Source of the DNA: Rhyacophila brunnea
Lineage: Eukaryota; Arthropoda; Insecta; Trichoptera; Rhyacophilidae
Reading direction: 5' to 3'
Length of the DNA stretch: 64,000 nucleotides
Assembly (NCBI GenBank): GCA_022495005.1
Contig: JAGYXB010000274.1
Coordinates: 186,001-250,000 of the forward strand
Of the stretch, positions 33,818 to 47,804 are shown in pieces. Each line of letters starts with the position of its first letter. Positions within the stretch are counted from its first letter, which is position 1. Under the pieces are notes generated by a model. That model did no database searches, was not told where the DNA came from, and saw only the letters and a program-made list of their open reading frames with translations. The position numbers were made by a program, and so were the translations under genes.

Positions 33818-36800
33818 AAAATATTTCCGATTTTCATATAATTTTTCCATACATGTTAATGTTAGTATAATAAGTAGGTACCTCTTTATGAAATGTTTAA
33901 TAGTGTCAATATAATATAATTAATATCGAGGTTTTTAAGCAAAAATAGCGTAAGGAAAATAAAAAGTCACCTCAAGAGTCCTAATAGAAAGGTTATTTCG
34001 TGACGAATTTACAACTATTTTTTTGGTAATTAGTGAAAAATCTATGACGAAATTAATCAATGAGAGAGTTTTCGAGGTTCAGTGTCCTGAATGGCCACTA
34101 AACACCATTCACATGGTATACCTATACGACGGGGTTGTGAGATGCTGGCTTAACGCAAAAAATCTGGTGAGTAACATTGATTTTTGGAGTGGGATGTCCA
34201 TAGGCTACCTAATTATGTAATGAAATTGGTCTACAATATAACGGAAATATCAATATTTTTTTTTTATTAAGTTTGTGAATCTATCAATGGGAGTGGTTGA
34301 ACAGGTACATTAAAACCCATGTTACACATTATAATGTTTAAAAGGAGGATTGAGTATATCAGTGCACATTAAATTGAATTGGAGTTTCCGGGAGTAACTT
34401 AACATTGACCAATAAGCATTAATTTAATTGCATGTAATGAATCAAAATTATATTAAATATCGATTATATGATGTCGGTGATAATTTTTCGCATTTGGACA
34501 GCGATGGTGTACTGTACTGATCTCAAACTAGTCTGAAAGGTTCTTGAGCCAGGGCGTATTTCTACAGCTGGGGCCTCGCTTATCGGAAATTCTACCTTTA
34601 ATGATGATACGCATAAGCTGAGACCACACAGTGTGTCCATAGGACGCCAACTGTCTAGTTTTGATTTATTTAATTTTTAATTTGCCCTTATTGGATAAGA
34701 TATTAAATAATTTAAAAACGATATCATACTGGCAATTAATTAACCACGTGTAAAAAAAGCGACTCAACGCGGAACCCGTTGCATATTTTAGTATTACCGC
34801 TGTATTATGTATGAGCCAATAGTAACAGCTGACGTGAGATAGTTAAGTAAACTTAGTATTGGTTGTGAGAACTAAATCGCACGATTAACATCAGATGTTC
34901 TCAGCAGTCACACAATGACACAATGAAACATAAAAAAATCACATCGCGACTGGCCGTAGCTTATATCCGACTGACTTTGTTTCAGTGAGAGCTGTGTTTT
35001 GTTCCACCGTACGATGTCTTCCGTGATGGTTTTTTATCGACACGGTGTTAGAATATTTGTATGTCTTTAGGTTTACGTATTTTGGAATTGTAAATAGTCT
35101 ATGAAATATATAAAAATAATGTCAAAACTACCACAATAATAAATACAAAACTAAAATTGTCTTGTTAGATTACTTTCTAGGAATTTCAGCACATTTAAAA
35201 ATCAAGTCTGTATTTTTAATAAATAATTCCAGTTGTGTACACATATATGTACCTACAATGAATTAATTATTTCTATAGGAGAACTAAAACTTATACCAAA
35301 ATACTGCAGCACAAATCGTAGAGATGAGGACTTCTTTAGGTGATTAGGGGGATGTTAACTAGACTTGTATAGGTGGAAATGGTGAGTGAAAGAAGAAGAA
35401 AAATGCTGGTGGTTCCATAAAAACATGGATTTCTTTTATTGTTACTAGTTCTCTTTTTCATCATCTGCACATTCATCTGGTAAACTACCAAATATATATC
35501 CTTAGATGTTATTAAGTGGTAAATATATTATGACGTGTGAAGTCGGTTTGTTTGAATGATCCATGCCAGATTGATGGTCTCTTGAAGTGTCCATGACACA
35601 GGATGATGCCAAGATCAAGGTCACAATATATAGGCACTGGGTATGTATCGATGTTTTATTAGACATTAGCTGACATAAACAATGAAAAAAAAATCAAAGA
35701 TAAAAAGTTCAATAAATCAACTCAATGCCTACATAAAGTTATTTGCATAATCGCTTCATACCACAGTACATAATATTGTATTATTTAACTATCTACCCAT
35801 AGATTAAATAAAATGGTTATCTACCGTAATAATAAGAAGATTAAAAACTACGAAGATTTTTTTCAATTCATTTAAGTATGTTTACTTATATTAAAAAATC
35901 ATATACTTACAGGTAAATAAACAATATAATTAATATCGATTTATTCCAATAACGTGATCTAAAGTGGATTTATATAGAAAAAAAAACAAAGTTACTTATA
36001 TCACCATTTTATTGACAGTCACTAAAAAATGTTGAATTATTCAATAATGGATAAGAATATGTAGACTGAAGTAACGCACTTAACAAGGTACCTACACAGG
36101 ACTTGAATAATTCAAAATTCAAAAGATCGAGTATCTTCTAACCAAATGCAATTCGTTGTGAAACAAACGTGTCTGGTACAAAGTAATTTTGTAGTAATAT
36201 AGATAAATTTATGAAGAAGCTTGCGAATCCATCAATATGTGCAATGTGTTAAATTGTCCGGGTACCTACACCCAGAATTTATTAAAGTGTTCTGGCCTAA
36301 ACTATAAAAATAGTTAAGTTCAAAGTATTTAACTTAAAAAGGGTTCACGCGATTTATTGTGTATTTAATTCATGACAATATATATACATGCATTATTTTT
36401 TTGTCAAACATTATTATTTCCAGTCATTATTATTCTGAAGACTAAAAACTAGAATGACAAGTATATTAATAATAAAAAAACACATGAAGGTAGCTCGCTC
36501 TGTAGCCAGTGTTGCCAAATAGGATTGACAGAAATGTACCAGATAGGGTAAGAAAATGAGGTAGTTGGGAGAAAAAAAAGCTTGATTTTCTAATAATTAA
36601 CAAAAATGTCTAGAAACTAGCACTAGCACAGAAAAAATAAGTCATAATTTCAAACATTGTGAGAATTACATAATATATTGAAGGAGAATTAATTGTTTTG
36701 CAACTAATAAATACATATGTCATAAAATCATAACATAACATAATCATAAGGTATACAAATTTATGTTCACCTAAATATCATATGTTATATTTTAATTTAT

Positions 36801-37669
36801 TTTTAAGATAAAATACATATTTACATTGTGTGATTTTAATACAAATAAAATTGTTTCAAAAAAATTACAATGGTGTCGAAAAATGCTAGAATTTAACGCC
36901 ATACGACAGATACATATTTTGCAGGTGTCTATTAAAAATGCTAGATCTAGCAAGAAAAACGTTGACAAGTTGACAACGTTGTTTGTGATATTTTAATAAT
37001 GACTTACTTATAATAATATATTCTTTTTTTGTCTCAGCGAATGATTTTTTTCAATTCTGATTTTGCCAGGTGAGCGACTAATGACTGATGTCAAACATGA
37101 TTGAAATTTGAACACCGTGATTGTAATGGCTAAATAATTTCTCATTTGGATGCTAGTCAATCAAATGTTTCAATATAATATATATTAATTAGAGTAATAA
37201 TGAACATATTTTATGTAGACGAGAATCGAACGAAACTATGATGCGATACAAAGCAACTGAATTTTATATGGTATTTAAAAATTGGTAGTTTTTGATACGT
37301 ATATATTTACTACACTTAAAAGAAGCGACGTTCAATTCATAGTAAGTAGCTTGCAAAGGAAAATATAAGAGATTTTGCATTTACAAGAACACTAATTGTA
37401 AAGCGTATGGGTTGCATACGCCTGGTAAACCTGGATATTAACTCTTCAAAATTAATGAACCCTAAATATGTTTGTAAAAAAATCTCAGGCCTACCTATCG
37501 ACCAATCAGAGGTGGCTAAAATTAGATGGGAATATGTATTAATTATATTATAAGAATAATAAAAAAAAAATCATAAAATAAATATTTTATACTGTGCACG
37601 TAATTTGAGAAGCGCCAAAAGTTTACAAACCATTGTATAATTTATATGCGGATAATAATATGTATATTG
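33818..37669. other. AT-rich spacer, weak signals only
   Basis: TTATATC at 34961 followed by TTCAGTGAGAGC at 34981 and an ATG at 35014 could be a promoter with a short first exon, but the TATA-initiator spacing is short and the frame stops after 18 codons. CAGTGTTGCCAAATAGG at 36509 and an inverted CAACGTTGTCAAC near 36981 may be worn hAT ends. No gene was supported in these 3.8 kb. Confidence 0.35.
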
Positions 37670-37712
37670 ATATAGACTAGGTATATAGACTAGGTATATA
37701 GACTAGGTATTA
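37670..37712. repeat. Short tandem repeat, 13-bp unit
   Basis: About three copies of ATAGACTAGGTAT in direct succession. Confidence 0.85.
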
Positions 37713-38952
37713 GACACTATATTTGAATATGTAATTAATAAAAAAGTGTGCAAAATCTGCCGAGATCTAAAAGTTGTAACTATGGAAAGAGGAATTTAAA
37801 TAAACTTTTTGAATATCTCCTTAACAAAATTTTGACCGAAATTGTATTCCAGAGTGATTTTATAAAGGTTTAATGATTGGTAACTATAGAAAAAAAACAG
37901 TTTGTAAATACATATAAAAGAAAGTGGTAGCCTGATGTTGGTTTTTTTTCCTTAGTTTCTTGATTTTTTTACGTGCTTGTTAATCTGAATATTGATGTAT
38001 CATTATAAATAAAGCTTATTTTATGTTTATCATACTAATGCATAACATGTTAATCTATCAATGAAAATGTGGTAAATAAATCTCAAATTACGATTGTGAT
38101 GCTGAAACTATCACACATTGAACTTAAGTTCAATCTAAATAGAAAAAGGCTTTATTCAACATGTTTGGTCGAGATCCTGTTGCATGGTATAAAATTTAAA
38201 ACCAGCGCTAAATTACACGGCGATGCAAGATTGAAACTTTTCCCGTTTCAAAAAAAAAAAAAACCGAATTTCTCTTTTCCCAAAGGTCGAAAGACCCGCT
38301 CTTTAATGGCTGGCCGTCGTGAATTAATTGATTGGCGAGCTTTATTTCCAAAAATGCCGGTGAGCGCAGAGCCAAAGAGATTTTAATGTGACGCGAACTC
38401 GTCAGTAGCTGCTGCGCTGGATTCTCGATTGTATTTTATGAGAATTACAGTGAAAAATAATTAAAATTGCAGAGAATTTTATTGTAAATGTTAATTTTTT
38501 TATGAAAAAAAATCCTAATTAAAACGTATACAGATTATGTATTTCTTATTCAATGCTGAATATCCATAAGGTTATGTAAAGAATGTTGAAAAATACAATT
38601 TTATAAAAAAAATACCCATTTCATTTTCCAGAAGGACAAGAACGTCAATAATACAAATTTGGTTGGCAATTTAGTTAGTAATCTCATTACATACCTTAAT
38701 TGAACGCAAAGCATATTACATCCTGATTAGTGTAATTTGAATTAGTACGCCAGTTAAAACGTAGTTATAAGAAATAATTCGCATGAATCTTAGACGGATA
38801 GATAACTTAGAGGCGAAAGCATTCACCCGGAAAGTGAAAGAAGTTCGAGTTCTAATCGTTCGAACTAGAATTTTCAGAACTTAGATTTTTTTTTCCAAAA
38901 TTTATACATACTTATATTATTATTAGAAGACGTAATTCAGCATAATTAGAGG
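37713..38952. other. Spacer, nothing firm
   Basis: A 105-codon lysine-rich frame (38069-38386) crosses a 13-base A run and has no recognisable family. 38390-38430 contains a TCAGTAGCTG initiator-like motif. No gene was supported. Confidence 0.4.
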
Positions 38953-38954
38953 TA

Positions 38955-40254
38955 CGAGGGTGGGTCAATAAGTCCTTAGAAAAGCCGACAGGTGGCGCGA
39001 CTAGTACTGTAAGCGGTTTGTTTTAATGCAGCGGCACTACTGATTCAGTATGCTGCGAAGTTTCAATCAGATTGGTCGGGTTGTTGTGTGTTTCTCGTAC
39101 ATTTACAAAAAAAAATTTGCTTGTGGAAAATGGAAAAATGGAAAATGGAGAAAATTGAGTTTAGATATGTTATTAAACATTTTAATATAAAAGGGTTAAC
39201 AGCAAAGGAAATAAAAAATGAGTTGGATTTAGTTCACGGCATATCTGCTCCTTCACTTGCAACCATTTATAACTGGTTAAATGAATTTAAACGTGGTCGT
39301 ACATCAACAAAGGATGAACCACGCTCAGGACGTCCTGTAGAGGACTACACCAGAAATGATCAATAAAATCCACGATATGGTGTTAAGTGACCAAAGATTA
39401 AAGTTGAGTGAGATAATTGAGGTTACAGGGATCTCAAAAGGTAGCGTCATTTCTATTTTACATGACAAATTGGGCATGAAAAAAATTTCTGCAAGATGGG
39501 TGCCGCGTTTGCTCACAGCCGACAATAAACGCAATAGGGTGGTGGCCTCTAAAGCCCTGTTGTCGCTCATGCAACGCAATCCGGATGAATTTTTTCGTCG
39601 CTTTGTGACTGTAGATGAAACATGGATACACTACTATACTCCCGAGACGAAAGAACAGTCAAAGCAGTGGATTGCGAAGGCAAACCATGTCCAAAGAAGG
39701 CGAAAACCGTAAAATCAGCTGGTAAGGTTATGGTTACTGTATTTTGGGATGCACGTGAAATTATTTTCGTTGACTATTTGGAAAAAGGAAAACAATAACA
39801 GGGGATTATTATGCATCTTTATTGGACCAGCTAAAAAACAAAATTGAAGAAAAACGGCCTCATTTAAACAGGAAAAAAATCCTCTTCATCAGGACAATGC
39901 CCGTGTTCACACATGTTTACGATCAATGGCTAAAATTGAAGAATTGAAGTTCGAATTGGTCAACCACCCACCGTATTCGCCAGATTTAGCCCCCAGTGAC
40001 TTTTTCCTTTTCCCAAACTTAAAAAAATGGCTAAGTGGACAACGTTTTTTTTCAAAAGAAGAAGTCATCGATCGGACAAATGCTTATTTTGAGGACCTTC
40101 CGAAAACTTATTTTTCTGACGGTTTAAAAAAAATTGAGAAACGTCTTACCAAGTGTATTGAGCTCCAAGGAGATTATGTTGAGAAATAAAAAAAAAATAC
40201 AAAAATAAAAACTGTTTTAATGCTTTTTTCTAAGGAATTATTGACCCACCCTCG
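38955..40254 (+). mobile_element. mariner transposon, near full length (1300 bp)
   Basis: The inverted ends CGAGGGTGGGTCAATAAGTC (left) and CGAGGGTGGGTCAATAATTC (right, inverted), both followed by CTTAGAAAA, differ at one position over about 29 bp. The target dinucleotide TA is present on both sides (38953-38954, 40255-40256). The length equals that of intact mariner elements. The single gene inside is broken by frameshifts, so this copy is inactive but not old. Confidence 0.95.
39130..40189 (+). pseudogene. mariner transposase (DD34D), frameshifted
   Basis: The start is ATG 39130; an in-frame ATG at 39145 is an alternative. The N-terminal helix-turn-helix region includes FRYVIKHFNIKGLTAKEIK and WLNEFKRGRTSTKDEPRSGR. 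The linker signature WVPRLLT is present. The catalytic triad is visible: Asp in FVTVDETWIHYY (codon 39614), Asp in QDNARVH (39893) and Asp in SPDLAPSD (39998), with 34 residues between the last two, which defines the mariner DD34D group. YTPETKEQSKQW also fits. Single-base frame changes occur near 39345, 39690, 39795 and 39887. The C-terminus ends in CIELQGDYVEK. The subgroup looks mellifera/cecropia-like, but this is not certain. Confidence 0.95.
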
Positions 40255-40256
40255 TA

Positions 40257-40767
40257 ACTATAAAACAACCATTCTTACGAGCATTTAAAATTAGATCAGG
40301 TAAAAAATTATAACAAACTTCTGAAAAATCTCGATCTCGAGAATAAATGCCATAGATTAACTATTGGAAACATCTCTAACGAATCTAGCGAATCTATCTC
40401 TAGCGAATTAAATCTATAGTAGAAGTCTTAGTAGGAGATTAGACAATATAATTACTATTACGCGAAATTAGTGATGATCATTGTGCTACGTTAATATTAC
40501 ACTTTATGACATAATTTTCGCGCCATAATTATATTTTCTAGTAGGCCTTAAATTTCTAGGTGTACAGTACATCCTACGACATTATGGCAGGTGATTTCAC
40601 TGCATTGGAACGTTTTGTACAATGGCATTAATATCATCGTAGATGTGCATTGGAACAAATTGAAACTAACTTCACAAAGCATGTCGATTAAAAATCACAG
40701 CAGATAATTCTTCGTCTTTATTTATTCACGAGATTTATAATAGTTAATCGAGATTAAAGATCGAGCC
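40257..40767. other. Spacer, nothing recognised
   Basis: Contains a short imperfect duplication of CGAATCTA near 40380-40405. No gene. Confidence 0.45.
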
Positions 40768-42023
40768 CGAGCCCCAGGTTAGAGCCCTGTCAGCCCCCCC
40801 TTGTGGGGGCCATGGTTTGGATACATTACTAATAAAATATATACCTACCACTAAGCTGAAACATACAAAATCTAATTTAGATATCAATAAATAAATAAGC
40901 GAATAAATATAATATTAGTTAGACACTTACCCAAATCACCAGAGTCTGAGATGCCATTTGGTTGATATGTCTGACACATTTGGTTTGTATCATTTAGTAA
41001 TACCTACGCAGATGTATTATTTTCACACCATTTTTTCTATGCTATTATTGTACCCTACAACATGTAAACAAAATAATTTTCCTCATTATTTTTTTAATAT
41101 AAACCTAAATTTAATCATAAATACACTATTAATTGATAGTCTCAACATTCAACCGTTGATGATTGAAATAAACTACAAATCCACACTATTATCAGCAAAA
41201 AATATGTTTACAAAAAAACGACTTAAAAGAAGGTATTGCACAGTATTGTATTCACAGCACGATAAATATGATATAATCTAGGTAGATACCTACTAGTGTA
41301 CATTTTTATTACAATTAGCTGGTACTTAACGTAAATATATAGTATATGCACGAATACTAATTGATTATGTCAAATGTCAATAAGGATTAATAATCATTAT
41401 GAATAGGTATCTATTTGCAATAGGTACACCCGGCAACTTTTAAATCTCGCGAATGACTGGCAAACATATTTGGATAAATTAAAAAATACGGTATGTACCT
41501 ACTTATAAATCTCTACCATAAATTCTCCTTGTTTCGTTACCAACGTTGATATAATATATAATATTATTTTCTTTTAATAACTATGGCGCGACATAATTAT
41601 TGGCTTTTGCGCAGTATACCTACAACTGTTATGAAAGGAACTCTTTAATCTGAGTAAATGACATTATATTATTATGACTGATTTATTATTCGTTTGTGAT
41701 GTTTTACATTTATAAAAATATTCATTATGTGTATAGGCGCCAAGTTTAGCATTTGTATACGAAACCGAGCAGTCAAAAATAAAATAAAAAAATCTCTAGC
41801 GGAGCGTGGTGACATCATACTAAAATCGCTGCGAGTACCGACTGGATAATAATAAAAAAAAAGCATCCGGAACAAAACATCTCCAAAGCTCTGGTTCTAA
41901 TATAACTAAGTTTAGGTAGCTATTGCTATATAATACCAAATGATTCTCCTCGATTTGCCGCCCTTCGAGTATCTGCCGCCCCCAAACGACGCTCAATCTG
42001 CCTACCCCCACGGGACGTCACTG
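40768..42023 (-). mobile_element. hAT derivative, copy B (inverted, truncated)
   Basis: The - strand from 42023 begins CAGTGACGTCCCGTGGGGGT and stays about 95% similar by eye to 14477-15720 of copy A. The match ends at GGGCTCGAT (about 40768), where copy A continues for another 430 bases; the second inverted end is therefore missing. No 8-bp duplication can be recognised because of that truncation. The interior has no transposase. Confidence 0.85.
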
Positions 42024-42661
42024 AATTCAGTACGTACGCGAATGGTTTAACGCGTGTTTAAGATTTAAAAAGAACCTATTCACTGTTGAATTCAATATAA
42101 TTAATAATAAGACATTAAAAACAATAATACTGGATTGCTAATAATGTTTCATTACAAATATCGTTTGATAATACGGTTTCGAGTTTTTTTAATAATGCAG
42201 CACCCATAAATAAACAAAGAAATGGTAAATAGGATCCTGAAATTAAAATATTTAATATTATTATAACAAAAACATTATCCGATGTTGACTTGTGCCAATG
42301 GATTACAATACAACAATGCTTGTAAACAGAGGCAACCGATCAAAATAAATTCGTGAAAACTGATTAATTTTTCTTTTCGGAAAGATGGAAATGGAATGAT
42401 ACAATGGAAAAAAGTTGATGCTATAAAGTTTTACTAAATATTCAAATGAAAAATAACAATTTTTTCAATGAAATAACAAAATTTATGTCTTTTAAAATTT
42501 AAGGGTGGCTTTTATAATTGAATCCGCTCAAACAGAGTTCTAAATGGGTGGAAACAAAAGCGTGAAAAGAGAGAGAACTAATTATAAAATCCACGTTTAT
42601 TCGTTATGTTATAATATTATCTGAATAATACTAAGATCTGGATTAACTCATTCGGTAGACT
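42024..42661. other. AT-rich spacer, nothing recognised
   Basis: No gene or repeat end supported. Confidence 0.5.
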
Positions 42662-42669
42662 ATTCCCAT

Positions 42670-43314
42670 TAGGGATTGCAATACCGAATGAAAATGTCAA
42701 TACCAGTTTTTCGGTATTTATTATTGAATACCGGTATTAAAACCGGTAATTATTAAATATTACAAATACTGAAGTAGGTGCTTATCAATAAATATAGATA
42801 TTAAAATATTATTTTATAGCAAAAACCTACACACCTACATTTATTATGTTGACATTTAAAAATATGTATTGATCATAATTGTAGAACTAGTGATTTTTTA
42901 CAAATAATTTGAATATATTGATAATTTTAACTAAACCCTCAAAAGTTCATCAAGTGCAAATAAGTCCGGCTGCAGGAAAAGCTTCTTAAATTAAATATCA
43001 ATAATTATAGAATAATTTAAAAAAAATTGTCACGGGTGTTTTCTATTTCGAAATAATATTATGATAATTCATCGCGACAATTACTTATATAAATATATTT
43101 GATGACATTTGTTTTATTATTTTTTCACCTTTGTTGGGCTCACTCAATATATTTGCATTTTAGCAGCACATAACTAATAATTAATTTTCAAAAATTTAAA
43201 CGAGTGTGCTTTCTTAATACCGAAAATTCCGGTAATTGGGATTTTTAAAACAGGTATTTCGGTATTGATAAATACTTGAATACCGGTTTTGAAATACCGG
43301 TATTGCAATCCCTA
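42670..43314. mobile_element. Non-autonomous hAT element (645 bp)
   Basis: The ends are TAGGGATTGCAATACCG and its exact inverse CGGTATTGCAATCCCTA (17 bp). Both sides carry the perfect 8-bp repeat ATTCCCAT (42662-42669 and 43315-43322). Subterminal regions contain several copies of ATACCGGTATT and variants (42706-42750 and 43217-43300), likely transposase binding sites. No transposase frame is present. Confidence 0.93.
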
Positions 43315-43322
43315 ATTCCCAT

Positions 43323-46300
43323 ATTGTTTTTAAATATGTATATTTATACATATTGTGTAGGTTACTGAATTCGTAAACGTCATGTTATGCATATTTCAAA
43401 TTAATACATTGAAATAACTATTTTTCATAATATTATGGATACAAACACACTTTATTTTGAATAAAAAAAATCTATTATCCTAACCTACGCCAAGCCGTGC
43501 CAAATGGTTTGTACTATATATTAATAATTACTGTTCTCTGTTCTAAGTACATAGAATCACATAGGTATACTTACTTTTTAAATAACAATAATTGATAACA
43601 ACTATAAGACAGTTTTCTTTAGTGGGATTGCTTATAAATAACATAGCTATGTAATTTATGTAATTTTTCATCTTCCGCTTTTATTAAATATTGAACTGGA
43701 ACGATTTCGTCCGCCTCAGAGGGACATTTTCAACATAAAATTAAGTTTTATTAAAATTAATAATATAATGTAAGTACCTATTTCCAGCATGAATTATTGA
43801 CAGTTACGGTACAAGAAATTATTAATGATGATTCTTTAAACAAAATTAGGGCAATTTAGTCTGAAGGTTAGCACAAAATAATCTGCAATACGAAACGTAG
43901 CTAATTAAATCATTAGTTAACGTTTGTTTCAATCTACCTTCAATTTATCGTATATTCTGACTACATCTTTATAAGAAAGGTTCTCTTCGACATCCTTTAT
44001 TCGGAGTAAATTAATACACGACAAAATTATATTTTTCTACACATGCAAGCGGGGAATCTGGTAAAATATGCGTGAATTTGAACATTGGAATTGGAATATT
44101 GAAAATCTAACGGTTAATATCAACATAATATTATCTTTTGAAACCGGAACTCGATTAATGCGGCATGACTCGAAAAAATATATTGTGAAAGACATATAGA
44201 TAAATAAAAATATTCCAAAACGAAAAATAATCATCGGCCATGTCCTCTGGTCACATTCGAGAAATCTGCATTCTGGATCCGGGTGGATTTGAAACAGTAC
44301 TTAATACAAAAAGCATATAAATCATCTTGCTGAATAAAGGCAAGGTTTATTTCCTTCCGCTCTTATTGATACCTAGTTTCGCCTTTATCAAATTCAGCCT
44401 CAAATGGGGATTGAGTGAATGGATGACAATTACTCTTCGTAAAATAATGCTTTACATTTTGTATTTCATGTACCCCATCTCGAGTGAAAACGTTTAAAAA
44501 AAACATAAGTTATCTTACTTCTTAATGACGACTTTCTGATTTAAAAGGAATCTATATTCTCAAAATTTTAAAAGAACTAATGGACTAAAATCAATTCAAA
44601 AAAATGTCACTAATATTTTCAAGGTTATTTAATCTAACCATCATGGAAAAGAACCTAGATAGGGGAATTTTAATTGAATTTTCATTAGTTAGATCCAGGG
44701 CATTCGTTCGTCCTTTTTTCTACCCTGGTCAAAAAACTGTCAAAATATCTCTATATTATGGGATTATATATTACATACCCCGTTGTGAACGGACAAAGTG
44801 ACTTATGTTGTGTTAATAAATAAATTAAATAACACCGCATAGTATATAATATTATATTATCGTACGTAGTATGTTTTTCAAATAATTTTATAATGGTCAG
44901 ACAGAACTCATCCGCTTAGGATGGCAATATCAACTTTACCAAATTCAGATATGTTTAGATCTGATCTAGTCATGTGTAAAAGAATACTATACTTTATAAT
45001 ATTATATTTCTTTATATAAAATATGCAATTGTTTATTTATCATAGCACATATTTCTATATAAAATATATAATATTGTTAACGATATTAGAAAGATATAAT
45101 ACCAATAACGTAAGAAATAGGATAAATATTTGATAAATTTCCAGATTAAATAAAAGTATTTTTATATTTTTATGGTGCATACAAATAAAGATATCATATT
45201 TTTAAATTACCATAATATACTGCCACTAGATATGTGCTGAATTCATTAAATAGTTTAAAATTTAAAAAAATCATTACATCAAAAAATCAAAATCAAAAAC
45301 ATAAAATATTTTTTTCAAATTTCAAAAAAAACAAATTTTCTTCGACCCTTTGACTCTTTTTTTATTAATAATCAGTTTGCTTTTCCAATTATTAGCAGCC
45401 TTAATATGAAATAAATTGTACATCAATATTTATAATATCGCTGTCAGATAATCTCAATTGAATTCCACTGACAAGTGGTCGTTTTATTAAAATTTAATAA
45501 TTCACCACCACCAAATAACGGCAGATAATTATTATTGACAAAAGCATATTGAGTACGTAATAATACAACATGTACTGGTTGAATTTGTCCAATAAGCACC
45601 AGGCAGTTGATATAGTATTCATACATAAATATAAATATATATATATATACATCAACTCTAGTTACCATATTTATAGAAATATGTAAGTACATGTTATATT
45701 TGTTTGATTTTTTTCAATGGTTTGAAAATTTATAGTAAGTATATTTATTCAATCAAATAAAATAGAAAAAAAATGAACATAAACTATTTTTAATCAAACC
45801 TAACATCAATATTATACCTCTTAAGCTGTGGCTAGTTTTGAATTATACTTGCGATTATTTGCCTAATTCATGGGTCATTTGATTTCGTATTGTTTTAAGG
45901 TATTTGTTGTTGTTAAAAATACGATTTATTAATTTTCAGTTTTTCAAATTTAAAAATTAAATCCGAAAAAATCAATGTTAGTTTTTTTGGGGTCAACTAG
46001 AGTTCCGGGTAACACATATTACGTTATTAATCTTTTGTATACTCAGCAATACCTCAGTATACATGTAACAATGTAGGTATACTGAAGAGAGATTAAAACT
46101 ACACGAGAGAACTGACGACAATTCAAAATGAATTTTTCCCTTAGAACAAGGTAGATACGGGTTGGCGAATTATACATATTCCGGCCATATGTTTTTATTT
46201 TACAGTGTACGTATTGGCATTGTTTGCTACAATGCCTATTTTAATATTAGCGAACAATACCGCTATAGCTGCAAATTGCTTTTGCCTTAATTGTGGTGCT

Positions 46301-47804
46301 ACTGCACAATGATTTACCCATACTGGCTGCATAGTACCTACCAAAAAAAATAAGCTGAGAGTACAGAGAAGTTATAATCTATCAATACTAAGTTGTATTA
46401 TACTATGCAGCTAAACAATATTATTGAAATATAATAATAAATTTGTTGAATTACAAAAAAAACACAAGAAAAGAATATTTTAAAAAGTACGCCTATTAAG
46501 TGTCTTCTTCTGCAATTCCATTTTAAAAACATTATTTTGAAGTTGATAGATGGAAAAAATATAATTATACGCGCATTATGTTGTGGTGGTTACTAAACAT
46601 AATGAGGAATATTTTGCAAAGTATGAAAAAGATTTCATTAGAAGATTTTAGAAAGTATTCTGACCATTTAGATGACTTTATTAATGAATTATAAAAATAA
46701 TACATTTACATAAAAGTGGTAAAAAATGATGATTGTATATCCTTGGTATTTTTCTGTATTTTTTGAGTTCTTAATAAATAATTAACAAGGATTTCTATAT
46801 TTTTCGTACATCCTTGGATGGTCTTTCCACCTAATTATTGATACTAACTTAAATAAAACTGTTATAAAATAATTGCTCTCCAAACTCATATAAAAATATT
46901 TTTTGATTGCATTCAGAGGTAGAAATGTAAAAACTAAAGTTGTTCAAATCCAGTGTTGGAAGTGTATTGATATAAGAATGACAATAGTGGGTAATAATTA
47001 CTGTTGCGTTGGCAATGTCTGGCATCACGTTTTGCCCGTCAGACCGCAAACCAGAGCCGCAAGTAAATGCGGGAGAGAGAAGTGGAGAAAGTGGATTTCG
47101 GCGCGCTGGTGTTGGTTACACACCAATTGACTCACAGACACACAAGCACAAATACCTCTGCGGACACTTTCCTTCGTTTCCTTATAGCGGCTCAGAAGCA
47201 AAACTCGATAACAGCTTTTGTTACGCAAAAAATATTGCAATGAAGTTTGGAAGTTTTCCTCTGATACATTTTACAGTTAGGTGCGATTAATTTATGCGTG
47301 AGATATGTTATTTAGCGTCTCACTCTAAAAATAGTCGTTTTACTTTAATTGGTAAAGTATCAAACTAATAATATTATTTATTTATCAACCAAGGCAGAGT
47401 GAAAATATTATTCTTTTTTTTCTGTATAACTAATAGATTCAATTGATACCTTAACATAAATATTAGTATAATAAATACATAATTTTATTCTAAGGCGCAT
47501 TAGACAAAACATTTCATTTTTTTATAGACGTTCCTTTGTTTTTATGTGACGAGTTACTGAGTATAAATAATCTTTATTTTATCATTTTGCCGCTATTCTG
47601 GAACCTAAAATAAATACTGGCCCTCGATATAGAATCTCCTGTAGAACACAACTCTTTACTCTACTTGAAAATGGCGTGGCTAAATTCTTATTCCTACACC
47701 ATGGTGGATCCTAAAAGGAACATAATAGTTGCCTAGCGTAAATAGTATTAACATATTTTTATTGTTACGTACAATGTAATGTATATTAAACAATTTTTCT
47801 ACCT
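43323..47804. other. AT-rich spacer, weak signals only
   Basis: About 4.5 kb. A 38-codon frame at 46577-46693 (+) with a balanced C-terminus (SLEDFRKYSDHLDDFINEL) has no identified family. 47005-47225 is less AT-rich, with overlapping frames on both strands but no splice or family support; it might be a 5' untranslated or promoter region. A short (AT)n tract lies near 45630-45650. Confidence 0.35.

Noticed and set aside
34551..34680. CAGGGCGTATTTCTACAGCT as a hAT end
   Set aside because: No partner end or duplication could be found.
35014..35070. ATG with YRHGVR resembling a histidine-phosphatase motif
   Set aside because: Only 18 codons, no flanking conserved residues and no splice evidence; most likely chance.
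36509..36990. CAGTGTTGCCAAATAGG and CAACGTTGTCAAC as hAT ends
   Set aside because: Similarity between the ends is weak and the flanks CTCTGTAG and TTTGTGAT match at only about half of the positions.
38069..38386. 105-codon lysine-rich frame
   Set aside because: It crosses a long A run, contains no recognisable domain and has ordinary AT-rich spacer composition at its start.
46903..47290. Overlapping frames on both strands in a less AT-rich patch
   Set aside because: The frames compete with each other, none has splice signals in place or a known family; kept only as a possible promoter or untranslated region.
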